Shown one piece after another: positions 52,221 to 60,831 of a stretch of DNA of 64,000 nt (position 1 is its first letter; each line of letters opens with the position of its first letter). Source of the stretch: Actinotalea sp. JY-7876. Its GTDB lineage: Bacteria > Actinomycetota > Actinomycetes > Actinomycetales > Cellulomonadaceae. The notes below the pieces were generated by a model. It ran no database searches. It was not told the DNA's origin and saw only the letters and a list, made by a program, of their open reading frames with translations. The stretch lies in the NCBI RefSeq assembly GCF_014042015.1, contig NZ_CP059493.1:2480001-2544000 (forward strand), given 5' to 3'. A program made the position numbers and the translations under genes.

Positions 52221-52241
52221 GCCGGCCCGGCGGGGGCCGGC
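52221..52241. terminator. Hairpin between convergent pseG fusion and pseI
   Basis: GCCGGCCC and GGGCCGGC form an 8-bp stem with a 5-base loop, 5 bp after the pseG stop. Confidence 0.5.
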
Positions 52242-52243
52242 GC

Positions 52244-52276
52244 CGCTCAGACGAGGCGCCCAGCGCTCAGACGAGG
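52244..52276. repeat. 13-bp direct repeat at the pseI 3' end
   Basis: CGCTCAGACGAGG occurs at 52244-52256 and 52264-52276; the second copy includes the pseI stop codon and last two codons. The arrangement looks like a small duplication of the gene end. Confidence 0.8.
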
Positions 52277-53325
52277 TCCCAGGTCAGGGCCGTGCCGCGC
52301 GCCGCGTCCCGCGTGAACCTGCGGCCCAGGACCGTGTCCAGGTGCACGGGCTCCAGCCCGCCCGCGGGCCGGATCGACCGCACGTTCTCCGGCGTCACCA
52401 CCTCACCGGCGCGCACGTCGCGCACCACGTACAGCGAACGGCGCAGCCGCCGGCTCTCCGCCTCCCCCGCGGTCGGCTCGAGCTGCACCCGACCCAGCGC
52501 CTGCCAGCCCCGCTCCGTCTCGGTGACCAGCGCCGCGAGCTCGTGCGGCTCCAGCGAGAAGTCCGAGTCGACACCGCCGTCGGCCCGCGCGAGCGTCACG
52601 TGCTTCTCGACCAGCACCGCACCCAGCGCCACCGCCGCGACCGCCGCGCCGATGCCCGCCGTGTGGTCCGAGAGCCCCACCACCACGTCGAACGTGTCCC
52701 GGATCACCGGGATCGAGCGCAGGTTCGACTCGCTCGGCGACGCCGGGTACGACGACGTGCACGCCAGCACCACCACCTGGTCGTTGCCCTCCGCACGAAT
52801 GGTGCGCACCGCCGTGTCGACGTCGGTCACCGTCGCAGCACCCGTGGAGATGATCACCGGCTTCCCCGTCCGCGCCACCCGCCGCAGCAGGGCCAGGTCC
52901 GCGATCTCGAGCGAGGCGATCTTGTAGACCGGCGCACCCAGCTCCTCCAGCAGGTCCACGGCCGTGTCGTCGAACGGGCTCGAGAACGCCACCAGGCCGT
53001 GCTCACGCGCCCGCTCGAAGATCGGCGCGTGCCACTCCCACGGCGTGTGCGCCTCGGTGTAGAGCTGGTACAGGTTCTTCCCGCCCCACAGCTCGTGGCC
53101 GCTCGAGACCCGGAACGCCGGACCGTCCGCGTCGATCGTGATCGTGTCCGCCGTGTACGTCTGCAGCTTCACCGCCTGCGCGCCGCTCTGCGCGATCGCG
53201 TCCACGATCGCCAACGCGCGACCCAGGTCACCGTTGTGGTTCCCCGACATCTCCGCCACCACGAACGGCCGGTGCTCCTCACCGACCACGTGCTCACCGA
53301 TCCGCACGGTCCGCGACGCGCTCAC
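52267..53325 (-). CDS. pseI: Pseudaminic acid synthase PseI
   Basis: PseI condenses 6-deoxy-AltdiNAc with phosphoenolpyruvate to give pseudaminic acid. The 352-residue protein has the NeuB-type TIM barrel (FVVAEMSGNHNGDLGRAL, AVKLQTYTADTITID, YKIASLEI, ISTGAA, LACTSSYPASPSESNL, VVGLSDHTAG, VEKHVTLAR) and a C-terminal SAF antifreeze-like domain (VVRDVRAGEVVTPENVRSIRPAGGL). SSYPAS together with the NLRSI order is PseI-like rather than NeuB-like. GTG 53325 overlaps the rmlD stop by 4 bp, so it is co-transcribed with rmlD. Confidence 0.93.
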   Translation of the reverse strand: MSASRTVRIGEHVVGEEHRPFVVAEMSGNHNGDLGRALAIVDAIAQSGAQAVKLQTYTADTITIDADGPAFRVSSGHELWGGKNLYQLYTEAHTPWEWHAPIFERAREHGLVAFSSPFDDTAVDLLEELGAPVYKIASLEIADLALLRRVARTGKPVIISTGAATVTDVDTAVRTIRAEGNDQVVVLACTSSYPASPSESNLRSIPVIRDTFDVVVGLSDHTAGIGAAVAAVALGAVLVEKHVTLARADGGVDSDFSLEPHELAALVTETERGWQALGRVQLEPTAGEAESRRLRRSLYVVRDVRAGEVVTPENVRSIRPAGGLEPVHLDTVLGRRFTRDAARGTALTWDLV

Positions 53326-54167
53326 GCGAGGACCTCCGACGCCGCGGCGGTCCACCGCTGCGACCACTCGCCGATCGGCTCGACGCCGATCGCGCGCAGG
53401 GCGTCGTGGCCGAGGACCGAGTACGCCGGGCGGGGTGCGGGGCGCACGTAGCCCTCGCTCGTGGTCGGCGCGACGATCGCCGGGTCGAGGCCCGCGGCGC
53501 CGACGACGGCCTGGGCGAAGCCGTGCCAGGACGTCTGCCCCGACGACGTGCCGTGGTACGTGCCCGCCGGCGCCCCGGCGTCGACGAGCCGCAGGACGAG
53601 GTCCGCGAGGTCGGCGGTCCACGTCGGCTGGCCGACCTGGTCGGTGATGACGTCGAGCCCCCCGCGCTCGCGCGCGACGCGCGCGATCGTCTTCGGGAAG
53701 CAGCTCCCCCCGGCGCCGTAGAGCCACGCCGTGCGGACGATGAGGTGGTCGGGCGCCTCCGCCCGCACCGCCCACTCGCCCGCGGCCTTCGTCCGGCCGT
53801 AGGCGGAGCGCGGCGCGATGGGGGCGTCCTCGGCGTAGGGCTCGGTCGCGACGCCGTCGAAGACGTAGTCGGTCGAGATCTGGACCAGGCGCGCGCCGTG
53901 GGCGGCGGCCGCCCGCGCGAGCGAGGCGGGCCCGACGGCGTTGACCGCGAATGCTCCGGCCTCCGCGCTCTCGGCGTCGTCCACGGCGGTCCAGGCGGCG
54001 CAGTTCACGACGACGTCGACCCCCGCGACGCCCTCGTGGGTCGCGACCGGGTCGGTGATGTCGAGCTCCGCGCGGTCGAAGGCGAGGACGTCCTCCCCAC
54101 GCGCCTCGAGCTGCTTCACCAGGTCCTGCCCGAGCATCCCCCGGGCACCCGCCACCAACCAGCGCAC
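53322..54167 (-). CDS. rmlD: dTDP-4-dehydrorhamnose reductase
   Basis: RmlD is the last enzyme of dTDP-L-rhamnose synthesis. The 281 residues show the SDR nucleotide-binding GARGMLG (7-13), VVNCAAWTAVDDAE, ISTDYVFDG, catalytic Y123 and K127 in SAYGRTKAAGE, and ITDQVGQPTW. The GTG start begins WLVAGARG. It leads the unit rmlD-pseI, joining two different sugar pathways in one transcript. RmlA is at 35.7 kb and RmlC at 59.2 kb; RmlB is not in the window. Confidence 0.95.
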   Translation of the reverse strand: MRWLVAGARGMLGQDLVKQLEARGEDVLAFDRAELDITDPVATHEGVAGVDVVVNCAAWTAVDDAESAEAGAFAVNAVGPASLARAAAAHGARLVQISTDYVFDGVATEPYAEDAPIAPRSAYGRTKAAGEWAVRAEAPDHLIVRTAWLYGAGGSCFPKTIARVARERGGLDVITDQVGQPTWTADLADLVLRLVDAGAPAGTYHGTSSGQTSWHGFAQAVVGAAGLDPAIVAPTTSEGYVRPAPRPAYSVLGHDALRAIGVEPIGEWSQRWTAAASEVLA

Positions 54168-54226
54168 TGCGTCTCCCTCGCCTCGACCGTCCAGCCGTCC
54201 TCGACGGTCAGAGTAGTCGGGGCGGC

Positions 54227-54263
54227 GGCCCGCCCCTCCCGGGCAGGCCGGGAGGGGCGGGCC
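54227..54263 (-). terminator. Strong hairpin downstream of the large repeat protein gene
   Basis: GGCCCGCCCCTCCCGG and CCGGGAGGGGCGGGCC form a perfect 16-bp stem with a 5-base loop, 5 bp after the stop of the 59037-54268 gene. Confidence 0.75.
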
Positions 54264-54267
54264 GGTC

Positions 54268-57200
54268 TCACTCCTGGGCGTCCCCCGTGACGTACCCGAC
54301 GACGTCGACGGCGAGGTTCACCGTGCCGGCGCCCATGTCGGAGTAGAAGTTGACCTTCCCGTCGGCGGGGAGCGCCACGACCACCTGGTTGGGGATGTCC
54401 CGCCCCGGCACGTAGTTGATCGCCGACGCGTTGGGCGGCGGCGTCGTGCCGTTGCCGTTGCTGTCCGGGTACACGCGCAGGTTCCCGTTCGCGCTCGGCC
54501 GGATGGCCGTGACGTTCAGGACGACGGCCGTCGCGTCCCGCGGCACGGGCCCCACGCCCGCCACCGGCACGGAGTAGACCTTCCGGGCGGTCAGCGCGCC
54601 GGCGATCGGCCCGACGTGGGCCGCCCCCGGCCGCGTGTCCAGGATCCGCTCCGGCGCGACACCCGTGAAGGACGTCTCCGCCTTCACGTAGCCGACGACG
54701 TCGATGATGACCTGCACGGGGCTCGCGCCGACTCCGACCGGCGAGTCGGAGTAGAACGAGATCTCCCCCGAGCTCGGGAGGCTGACGATCGTGCCGTTGG
54801 CCTTGTCCTGCCCGGCGGCGAAGTTCACCACGGACGTGTTCGGGACCCGCTGGCCGGCCGGGAAGACCCGCAGGTTGCCCCCGGTCGTCGGGCCGGTGAC
54901 CGTGACGTTGAGGACCACCGCCGTGGCGTCGGCCGGCACGCCGGCCTCGCCCCGGACCTTGACGGTCTGGACCTGGCGCGGGGCGACGGGACCGGCGATG
55001 TCACCCACGCGGTAGCCACCGGCGCGCGTGTCGACGAGCCGCTGCGACGCCTGCGTCACGATGCCCGAGCTGGGCAGCGTGTACCCCGTGACGTCGAGGA
55101 TCACGCCGACGTTCGCCGCGCCCCGCGTCTGGTAGCAGACCTGGCCGTTGGCCGGCAGGGCGACGAACGCGGAGTTCGCCACGTCGGCACCGGGCTCGAA
55201 GTTGACCGTCGAGCCGCTCGGGGCGGGCGTCTTCCCGTTGCCCGCGGTGTCGGGGTAGACCACGACGTACCCGGGCCCGTTGGGCCGCACCGCCGTCACG
55301 TTCATGATCGCTCCCGTGGCCTCCGCCGGCACGCCGTTGGTGCCGCCCACCTTCAGGCAGCGGACCAGGTTGGGCGTCACGGCACCGTTGGACAGCGCCC
55401 GCGCGGGTGTCTGCGCGACGTAGTCCACGTACGTGAACGAGCCCGCGGTCGTGCCGGTCGTCGTGCCCACCGGGGTGGCCACGGAGACCGGGACGGTCCC
55501 GACCGCTCCCGCCGGGCTCGTCGCGGTGATCGTCGTCGCAGACGTCACGACGACGTTCGTGGCGGCCGTGTCGCCGAACATGACGCTCGTCGCGCCGGTG
55601 AACCCGGCACCGACGATCGTCACGGCCGTGCCGCCCAGGAGGCTGCCGCTCGGCGGCTCGACCCGGCTGATCGACGGTGGCACCGGCGCGGTGACCGTCT
55701 GCGTGACCTGCCCGCTCGACGCCGCGTGCTCCGCGGTGCCGACGTAGCGCGCCGTGATGAGGTGCTGCCCCACGGGCAGCTCGGTGAGGGGCAGCGACGC
55801 CTTGCCGGCCGCGAGCGGCACCCGGCCGAGCTCGCCACCCGGGCCCTCGAAGACGACGTCACCGGCAGGCGTCCCCGCCGCCGAGCGCACCGTGGCCGTC
55901 ACCGTCACCGGCGTGCCCACCGTCGTCGACGGCGCCGACGACGTCAGGGTGGTGGTGGTGGCCGCCGCGGGCACCGCCCCACCTGCCTCCAGGTAGCCGC
56001 CACCCATCCGGTAGGTCGCGTCGCCGCTGTACGAGACGTCCAGCCAGGCGTCGGCACTGGCGAACGTGTAGGTGAACGTCGCCTTCCCGCCCGACAGCAC
56101 GGCGTCGGTGACGAACCCGTTCCGGTCCGTGAGCTCGACGACACCCGTCGGCACCCCCGCGGTGCCGGCGGCGGTGAGCGTGACCGTCGTGGGCCTGCCG
56201 GGCACCGGCGTCGCGGGTGACGAGGTGATCGTCAGGGCTGGCTCCACATCACCTCGAACGGTGGCCGACCTGAGGTCGAGCTCCATGCCGGACACGGTGG
56301 CCGGCGCCGTGACCGCCACCGGTGTCGCCGACGAGCGGCGGGCGGTCGCCGGCCGGTACAGGGTGATCGTCGACCGCGAGGTCTCGGCGTCGTACGCCGT
56401 GGCACCGATCACGTACGTCCCGCTGGCGAGCCCGCCGACTGTATAGGGCTCCCCCGCGTCGTAGCAGTCCGCGCCGCCGTCGCTGCCCTTCACGGGCATG
56501 ACGCTGACGCAGTAGGTCTCATACCCGGCGGGCACGACGACGGTGCCGCTGACGGCACCGGCGGGCGGCAGCGTGAAGTCGATGCCGGCGCGGGAGGTGC
56601 CGAGCGCGATCTCGATCCGGTCGGCATCGGCGGCCGACGCCTTGTCCCTCCAGTACCGCGGGGCGAGGTCGTCGCGCCCGGGCCAGACCCACGCCGTGAA
56701 GCTCCCCGCCGGGACACCCCGTGCGACGTAGGTGCCGTCCGCCGCCGTGACCGCGAAGGCGCCCTCGCCGCCACCGTCGTCGCTGTCGAGATAGACCTCG
56801 GCGCCGGCCACGGGCGACCCGTCGAACGCCCTCACGGTCCCGGAGACGGTCCCGCCGAGCGGCAGCCGGACGTCGATGCCGGCCCTCGTCTGGCCGGCCG
56901 ACACGGTGAGCGTGGACGGCGTGCCGACGCCGCCCCACCAGCCGGGCACGGCGTCCGAGTCCGCGCCGGGGTCGACCCTGACGCGGTACTGGCCCGCCGG
57001 GACGCGCGGCACCGTGTAGCGCCCGTCGGCCGCGGTGGTCGCCGAGCCACCCCAGATGCCGTCGTCCTCGAGCGACTGGAGCGAGACCATGGCCCCGCGC
57101 AAGGGCGCGCCCTCCGGCCCGGTGACGAGGCCGGTCACCACGCCGCCGAGGGCGAGGGTCGCGTCGACACCACGGACGGCTGCTCCCGCCGTCACCCGGA

Positions 57201-59037
57201 CCGCCTTGGCGGCGCCCGTCGACGCCGCGTCGTCGTAGTACTCGAAGACGTACGGGGAGTCCCCCGAGGGGTAGAACGAGACCGTGTAGTCGGCGGCACG
57301 AAGACCCCGGATCGTGTACCGGCCCTGGGCGTCGGTGGTCGTACCCCCGCCCATGCCGCCCCCGACGGGCTGCGCCGAGACGCTCACCCCGGCGAGCGGA
57401 CCGTCGGTGCCGCGCACGACACCCTCGATCGACGCGCCGGCCTCGAGCGAGGCATCCACCCCGGTCGCCGTGCCGCCCAGCACGACCTCGACCTTCGTCG
57501 CCGTCATGTCGTCGTACGCGTCCTTGTAGTACTCGCCGACGAGGTTGCCCGTGTTCGCGCTGAACGACACGCGGTAGCTCCCCGCGGCCAGACCGCCGAG
57601 GCGGTACGTGCCGTCGGCATTCACCGCTGCACTGGGGCCACCACCGCCCGTGTCCGCGGACGCCCAGACGGACACGTCGCGCACCGAGTGCCCCTGGGGG
57701 ACCGTGACGCGGCCGGTGATCGCGCCTCCTCGCACGAGGGTCGCGTCCACACCTGACAGCACCTCGCCCTCGACGACGCTCACGGGGTCACCGCCGACAC
57801 CCGCACCGCCCAGGACGACGGTGACGAGGTCGGAGTCGTACGCGGAGAAGGTGACCTGGTGGTCGCCCGTCCGGAGGCCCGCCACGCGGTAGGTACCGTC
57901 CGCGCCCACCTGCGCCCCGCGAGGCTGACCGCCACCGATCGGCATGACGCCGACGTACACGGACACCGGGTCGACGCCGGAGGGAACCGTGACGGAACCG
58001 GTGATGACCCCACCGGTCGCGAGCACCGCGTCGACGCCCGTGCTCGCCTGACCCTCGACGACCGCCACGAGTTCGGCGGTCTCGCGCGTCGCCGCGTCGT
58101 CGTAGTACTCCGGCATGAGCTCCGTCCCGTAGGCGTCGAACTGCACGGCGTAGGAGCCGGTGCGCAGCCCGTCGATCCGGAACGTGCCGTCGGCGGCGAC
58201 CTGCGTAGAGCGCCCCTGGCCCGCCGCACCACTCGCGGTGGCCATCACTCGGCTCACGTCGGCGCCGGCGGGAACCTGAACCGTGCCGGAGATGGAGCCG
58301 CCCACGTCGAGGCGGACGTCCAGGGCACGGGTCGTCTCGCCGGCGGCGACCGTCACGGGTGTCGCGTCCAGCGACGTCGCCGCGTCCGGGTAGTACTCGT
58401 TCATGAGAGACGTGCCGTAGGCCTCGAACAGCAGGTGGTAGTCCCCCGGCACCAGGCCGTGGGCACTCCAGGTGCCGTCCGGGCGGACGTTGACGGAACG
58501 CCAGATCCCGGGCACCACGCTGGTCACGCTCACACGCACCACAGCGGGGTCGGTGCCGGCCGGCACCGTGACCGTCCCCGACGCCGAGCCGCCCTGGTCC
58601 AGGGCGACGTCGATCCCGGACACGGACCCGGTCGTCACCGTGACCGGGACGGCGCCCATGTCGCTGGTCGTGGCGCCGTAGTACTCGTCGATCAGGTCGC
58701 TCGCATCCGGGGCGTCGACCTGGACCTGGTAGCTCCCCGGAGGTACCTCCGCGATCGTGTACCTGCCGTCGAGACCGACCCTCGCACCGAAGGAGGCGCC
58801 GAACCCGTGCGGGTCCCAGGCGTTGACGGACATGCCCTCGAACACCTCGGCCGTCACACCGGCCGGCACCGTGATGCGGCCCGAGATGGAGCCGGTCGGT
58901 GTCGGCTCGTCGGCGGCCGCCGCCATGGGTGCGAAGCCGGCGGCGGTGAGGGCCGCGATCGCGAGGACCGCGACGCTGCGGACGCGCAGCCTGAGACCGG
59001 CGCCTCGTGACCGGGTGGTACGGGTGTGGTGCGACAT
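54268..59037 (-). CDS. Large secreted multi-repeat surface protein
   Basis: The 1589-residue product has a Sec signal peptide (basic MSHHTRTTRSRGAGLRLRVR, hydrophobic core, then AAAADEP). Nine tandem units of about 95 residues follow (about 45-908), each starting SGTVTVPAG-like, with an inner ADGTYRVAGLRTGDYxVxF and usually an EYYxDAA motif; they look like carboxypeptidase-regulatory/Cna-B-type beta sandwiches. Then come two Ig-like domains (about 915-1110), an IPT/TIG domain (about 1112-1203) and three C-terminal repeats of about 120-130 residues ending in DVVGY. There is no LPXTG motif or C-terminal anchor. ATG 59037 follows GGAG. Function is unknown; adhesion or glycan binding is plausible. 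Confidence 0.85.
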   Translation of the reverse strand: MSHHTRTTRSRGAGLRLRVRSVAVLAIAALTAAGFAPMAAAADEPTPTGSISGRITVPAGVTAEVFEGMSVNAWDPHGFGASFGARVGLDGRYTIAEVPPGSYQVQVDAPDASDLIDEYYGATTSDMGAVPVTVTTGSVSGIDVALDQGGSASGTVTVPAGTDPAVVRVSVTSVVPGIWRSVNVRPDGTWSAHGLVPGDYHLLFEAYGTSLMNEYYPDAATSLDATPVTVAAGETTRALDVRLDVGGSISGTVQVPAGADVSRVMATASGAAGQGRSTQVAADGTFRIDGLRTGSYAVQFDAYGTELMPEYYDDAATRETAELVAVVEGQASTGVDAVLATGGVITGSVTVPSGVDPVSVYVGVMPIGGGQPRGAQVGADGTYRVAGLRTGDHQVTFSAYDSDLVTVVLGGAGVGGDPVSVVEGEVLSGVDATLVRGGAITGRVTVPQGHSVRDVSVWASADTGGGGPSAAVNADGTYRLGGLAAGSYRVSFSANTGNLVGEYYKDAYDDMTATKVEVVLGGTATGVDASLEAGASIEGVVRGTDGPLAGVSVSAQPVGGGMGGGTTTDAQGRYTIRGLRAADYTVSFYPSGDSPYVFEYYDDAASTGAAKAVRVTAGAAVRGVDATLALGGVVTGLVTGPEGAPLRGAMVSLQSLEDDGIWGGSATTAADGRYTVPRVPAGQYRVRVDPGADSDAVPGWWGGVGTPSTLTVSAGQTRAGIDVRLPLGGTVSGTVRAFDGSPVAGAEVYLDSDDGGGEGAFAVTAADGTYVARGVPAGSFTAWVWPGRDDLAPRYWRDKASAADADRIEIALGTSRAGIDFTLPPAGAVSGTVVVPAGYETYCVSVMPVKGSDGGADCYDAGEPYTVGGLASGTYVIGATAYDAETSRSTITLYRPATARRSSATPVAVTAPATVSGMELDLRSATVRGDVEPALTITSSPATPVPGRPTTVTLTAAGTAGVPTGVVELTDRNGFVTDAVLSGGKATFTYTFASADAWLDVSYSGDATYRMGGGYLEAGGAVPAAATTTTLTSSAPSTTVGTPVTVTATVRSAAGTPAGDVVFEGPGGELGRVPLAAGKASLPLTELPVGQHLITARYVGTAEHAASSGQVTQTVTAPVPPSISRVEPPSGSLLGGTAVTIVGAGFTGATSVMFGDTAATNVVVTSATTITATSPAGAVGTVPVSVATPVGTTTGTTAGSFTYVDYVAQTPARALSNGAVTPNLVRCLKVGGTNGVPAEATGAIMNVTAVRPNGPGYVVVYPDTAGNGKTPAPSGSTVNFEPGADVANSAFVALPANGQVCYQTRGAANVGVILDVTGYTLPSSGIVTQASQRLVDTRAGGYRVGDIAGPVAPRQVQTVKVRGEAGVPADATAVVLNVTVTGPTTGGNLRVFPAGQRVPNTSVVNFAAGQDKANGTIVSLPSSGEISFYSDSPVGVGASPVQVIIDVVGYVKAETSFTGVAPERILDTRPGAAHVGPIAGALTARKVYSVPVAGVGPVPRDATAVVLNVTAIRPSANGNLRVYPDSNGNGTTPPPNASAINYVPGRDIPNQVVVALPADGKVNFYSDMGAGTVNLAVDVVGYVTGDAQE

Positions 59038-59086
59038 GGGACTCCTCGAGCCTGCGCGCTCACCGGTGACCACCGGCATCGGAGCG

Positions 59087-59092
59087 ACGGTA
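59087..59092 (-). promoter_or_regulatory. Possible -10 element of the large surface protein gene
   Basis: Minus-strand TACCGT fits TANNNT and would give a leader of about 43 nt carrying GAGGAG; no convincing -35 element. Confidence 0.3.
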
Positions 59093-59196
59093 GGGGGTAC
59101 GAGGGGTACCAGAACGGGACGTTCGGGACCTGGCGCCCGGCCCCGCGGGCGGCGCCCGGTCAAGTTCACCCGGATGGTCGCACCGCCCCTGGCCGC

Positions 59197-59202
59197 TACC
59201 CT
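59197..59202 (+). promoter_or_regulatory. Possible -10 element of rmlC
   Basis: TACCCT; the predicted start leaves a leader of about 29 nt that holds the GAGGAG ribosome-binding site of rmlC. Confidence 0.45.
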
Positions 59203-59237
59203 GGACCGTCGTCCCCAGCAGAACGAGGAGAAGCTCC

Positions 59238-59855
59238 GTGGAGTACCGCGAACTGTCCGTCCCCGGCGCCTGGGAGATCACGCCCCGTCAGTTCGGTGAC
59301 CCCCGGGGCGTCTTCCTCGAGTGGTTCAAGGCCGCGCCGTTCGCGGACGCCGCCGGGCACGCGTTCGACCTCCAGCAGGCCAACCTCTCGGTCTCGGCCG
59401 CGGGCGTCGTGCGCGGGATCCACTTCGCCGACGTGCCCCCCGGCCAGGCGAAGTACGTCACGTGCGCCAAGGGCGCCGTGCTGGACGTCGTGGTCGACAT
59501 CCGGGTGGGCTCCCCCACCTTCGGCACGTGGGACGCCGTGCTGCTGGACGACGTCGACCGCCGGGCGATCTACCTCCCCGAGGGCCTCGGTCACGCGTTC
59601 ATGTCGCTCGAGGACGACTCGACCGTCCTGTACCTCTGCTCGGCCGGCTACTCGCCGGGCCGCGAGCACGGCATCCACCCGCTCGACCCCGAGGTCGGCA
59701 TCGACTGGCCGACGACGGCCCGCGACGGCAGCCCGATCGAGCCGCAGCTCTCCGACAAGGACGCCGTCGCGCCGTCGCTGGCGCAGGCCCGCGAGCAGGG
59801 CCTGCTCCCGACCCAGGAGGACGTGGACGCCTACCTCGCGACCCTGCGTGGTTGA
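59238..59855 (+). CDS. rmlC: dTDP-4-dehydrorhamnose 3,5-epimerase
   Basis: RmlC epimerises dTDP-4-keto-6-deoxyglucose at C3 and C5. The 205-residue cupin has DPRGVFLEWF, QANLSVSAAGVVRGIHF with catalytic-type His62, KYVTCAKGAVLDVVVDIRVGSPTFG, and YLPEGLGHAFMSLEDDSTVLYLCS with Tyr132. The GTG start has GAGGAG upstream. It opens a long co-directional unit of glycosyltransferases and a flippase, suggesting that rhamnose is a major component of that polymer. Confidence 0.94.
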   Translation: MEYRELSVPGAWEITPRQFGDPRGVFLEWFKAAPFADAAGHAFDLQQANLSVSAAGVVRGIHFADVPPGQAKYVTCAKGAVLDVVVDIRVGSPTFGTWDAVLLDDVDRRAIYLPEGLGHAFMSLEDDSTVLYLCSAGYSPGREHGIHPLDPEVGIDWPTTARDGSPIEPQLSDKDAVAPSLAQAREQGLLPTQEDVDAYLATLRG

Positions 59856-60831
59856 GACGGGCGGCGGGGCGGACGGCTCGACGGGCGTCGTCGCCGTCGT
59901 CGTCACGTTCCGGCCGGAGGTCGGGCTGACGTCCGCGCTGCTCGCCGCGCTGGCCCCGCAGGTGGACCGCCTCGTCGTGGTCGACGACGGCAGCCCCGCC
60001 GCGACCGTGTCCGCGCTGCGCGCGGCCGCCGACGCGTGCGGTGCGACGCTCCTCGCGACGGGGAGCAACAACGGCATCGCCGCGGCCCAGAACGCCGGCG
60101 TCGCGTGGGCGCGCGAGCACGGCGCCCGCGCCGTGCTCCTCTCCGACCAGGACTCGCTGCCGGCCCCGGACATGGTCGCGCGGCTGCTCGGTGGACTGGC
60201 CGACGCCCGCGAGCGCGCCGCCGCCGGCCGCGGGAAGCCCGTCGCCGCCGTCGGCCCGGTGACGATGGACGAGCGCAACACGGGTGCCGCGCTCCTCTTC
60301 TCCGACCACCGCTGGGGCCCGCGCCGGGCGACGGTCCCGGACGCGGACGGCGCCCTCGTCGAGGCGACCTTCCTCATCGCGTCCGGCTGCCTCGTGCCGA
60401 TCGAGGTCCTGGACCACGTCGGACCGATGAACGAGGGCTGGTTCATCGACCACATCGACCTCGAGTGGGGCCTGCGCGCCCGCGCGGCCGGGTACGGGCT
60501 CTACGGCGTCGTCGGCGCCGCGCTCGCCCACTCCCTCGGCGACCGCACCCAGCGGATCCCGGGTCGCGAGCGCGACGTGCACATCCACTCGCCCGCGCGG
60601 AACTACTACATGGCGCGCAACACCGTGCTCCTGATCCGTTCCGGGCTCCTGTCGGCGTGGTGGCGCTGGGGGTATGCCGCCTGGATCACCAAGTACGCGG
60701 TCTTCTACGTGCTGGCGGTGCCGCCGCGCGCGCGACGCGCACGGCTGCTGGCGCGCGGCCTGTGGCACGGCGTGCGCGGTCGCGGCGGTCGCCTCGCAGA
60801 CACCGCCCGCGCGAGGAGCGGGGCCGCATGA
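59848..60831 (+). CDS. GT2 glycosyltransferase, rhamnosyltransferase-like
   Basis: The 327-residue GT2 enzyme has VVAVVVTFRPEVGLTSALLAALAPQVDRLVVVDDGS, NNGIAAAQNAGVAWARE, AVLLSDQDSLPAPDMV (metal site) and IDHIDLEWGLRARAAGY. This arrangement is typical of RfbF-type rhamnosyltransferases. The GTG start overlaps the rmlC stop by 8 bp, and the stop overlaps the next ATG by 4 bp, so it is tightly coupled to both. Donor specificity for dTDP-rhamnose is inferred from family and the rmlC neighbour. Confidence 0.88.
   Translation: MVETGGGADGSTGVVAVVVTFRPEVGLTSALLAALAPQVDRLVVVDDGSPAATVSALRAAADACGATLLATGSNNGIAAAQNAGVAWAREHGARAVLLSDQDSLPAPDMVARLLGGLADARERAAAGRGKPVAAVGPVTMDERNTGAALLFSDHRWGPRRATVPDADGALVEATFLIASGCLVPIEVLDHVGPMNEGWFIDHIDLEWGLRARAAGYGLYGVVGAALAHSLGDRTQRIPGRERDVHIHSPARNYYMARNTVLLIRSGLLSAWWRWGYAAWITKYAVFYVLAVPPRARRARLLARGLWHGVRGRGGRLADTARARSGAA

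Noticed and set aside
52267-53325. Sialic acid synthase NeuB
   Set aside because: Adjacent PseB, PseC and PseG homologues and the PseI-like motif order favour pseudaminic acid; no NeuC-type epimerase or NeuA is present.
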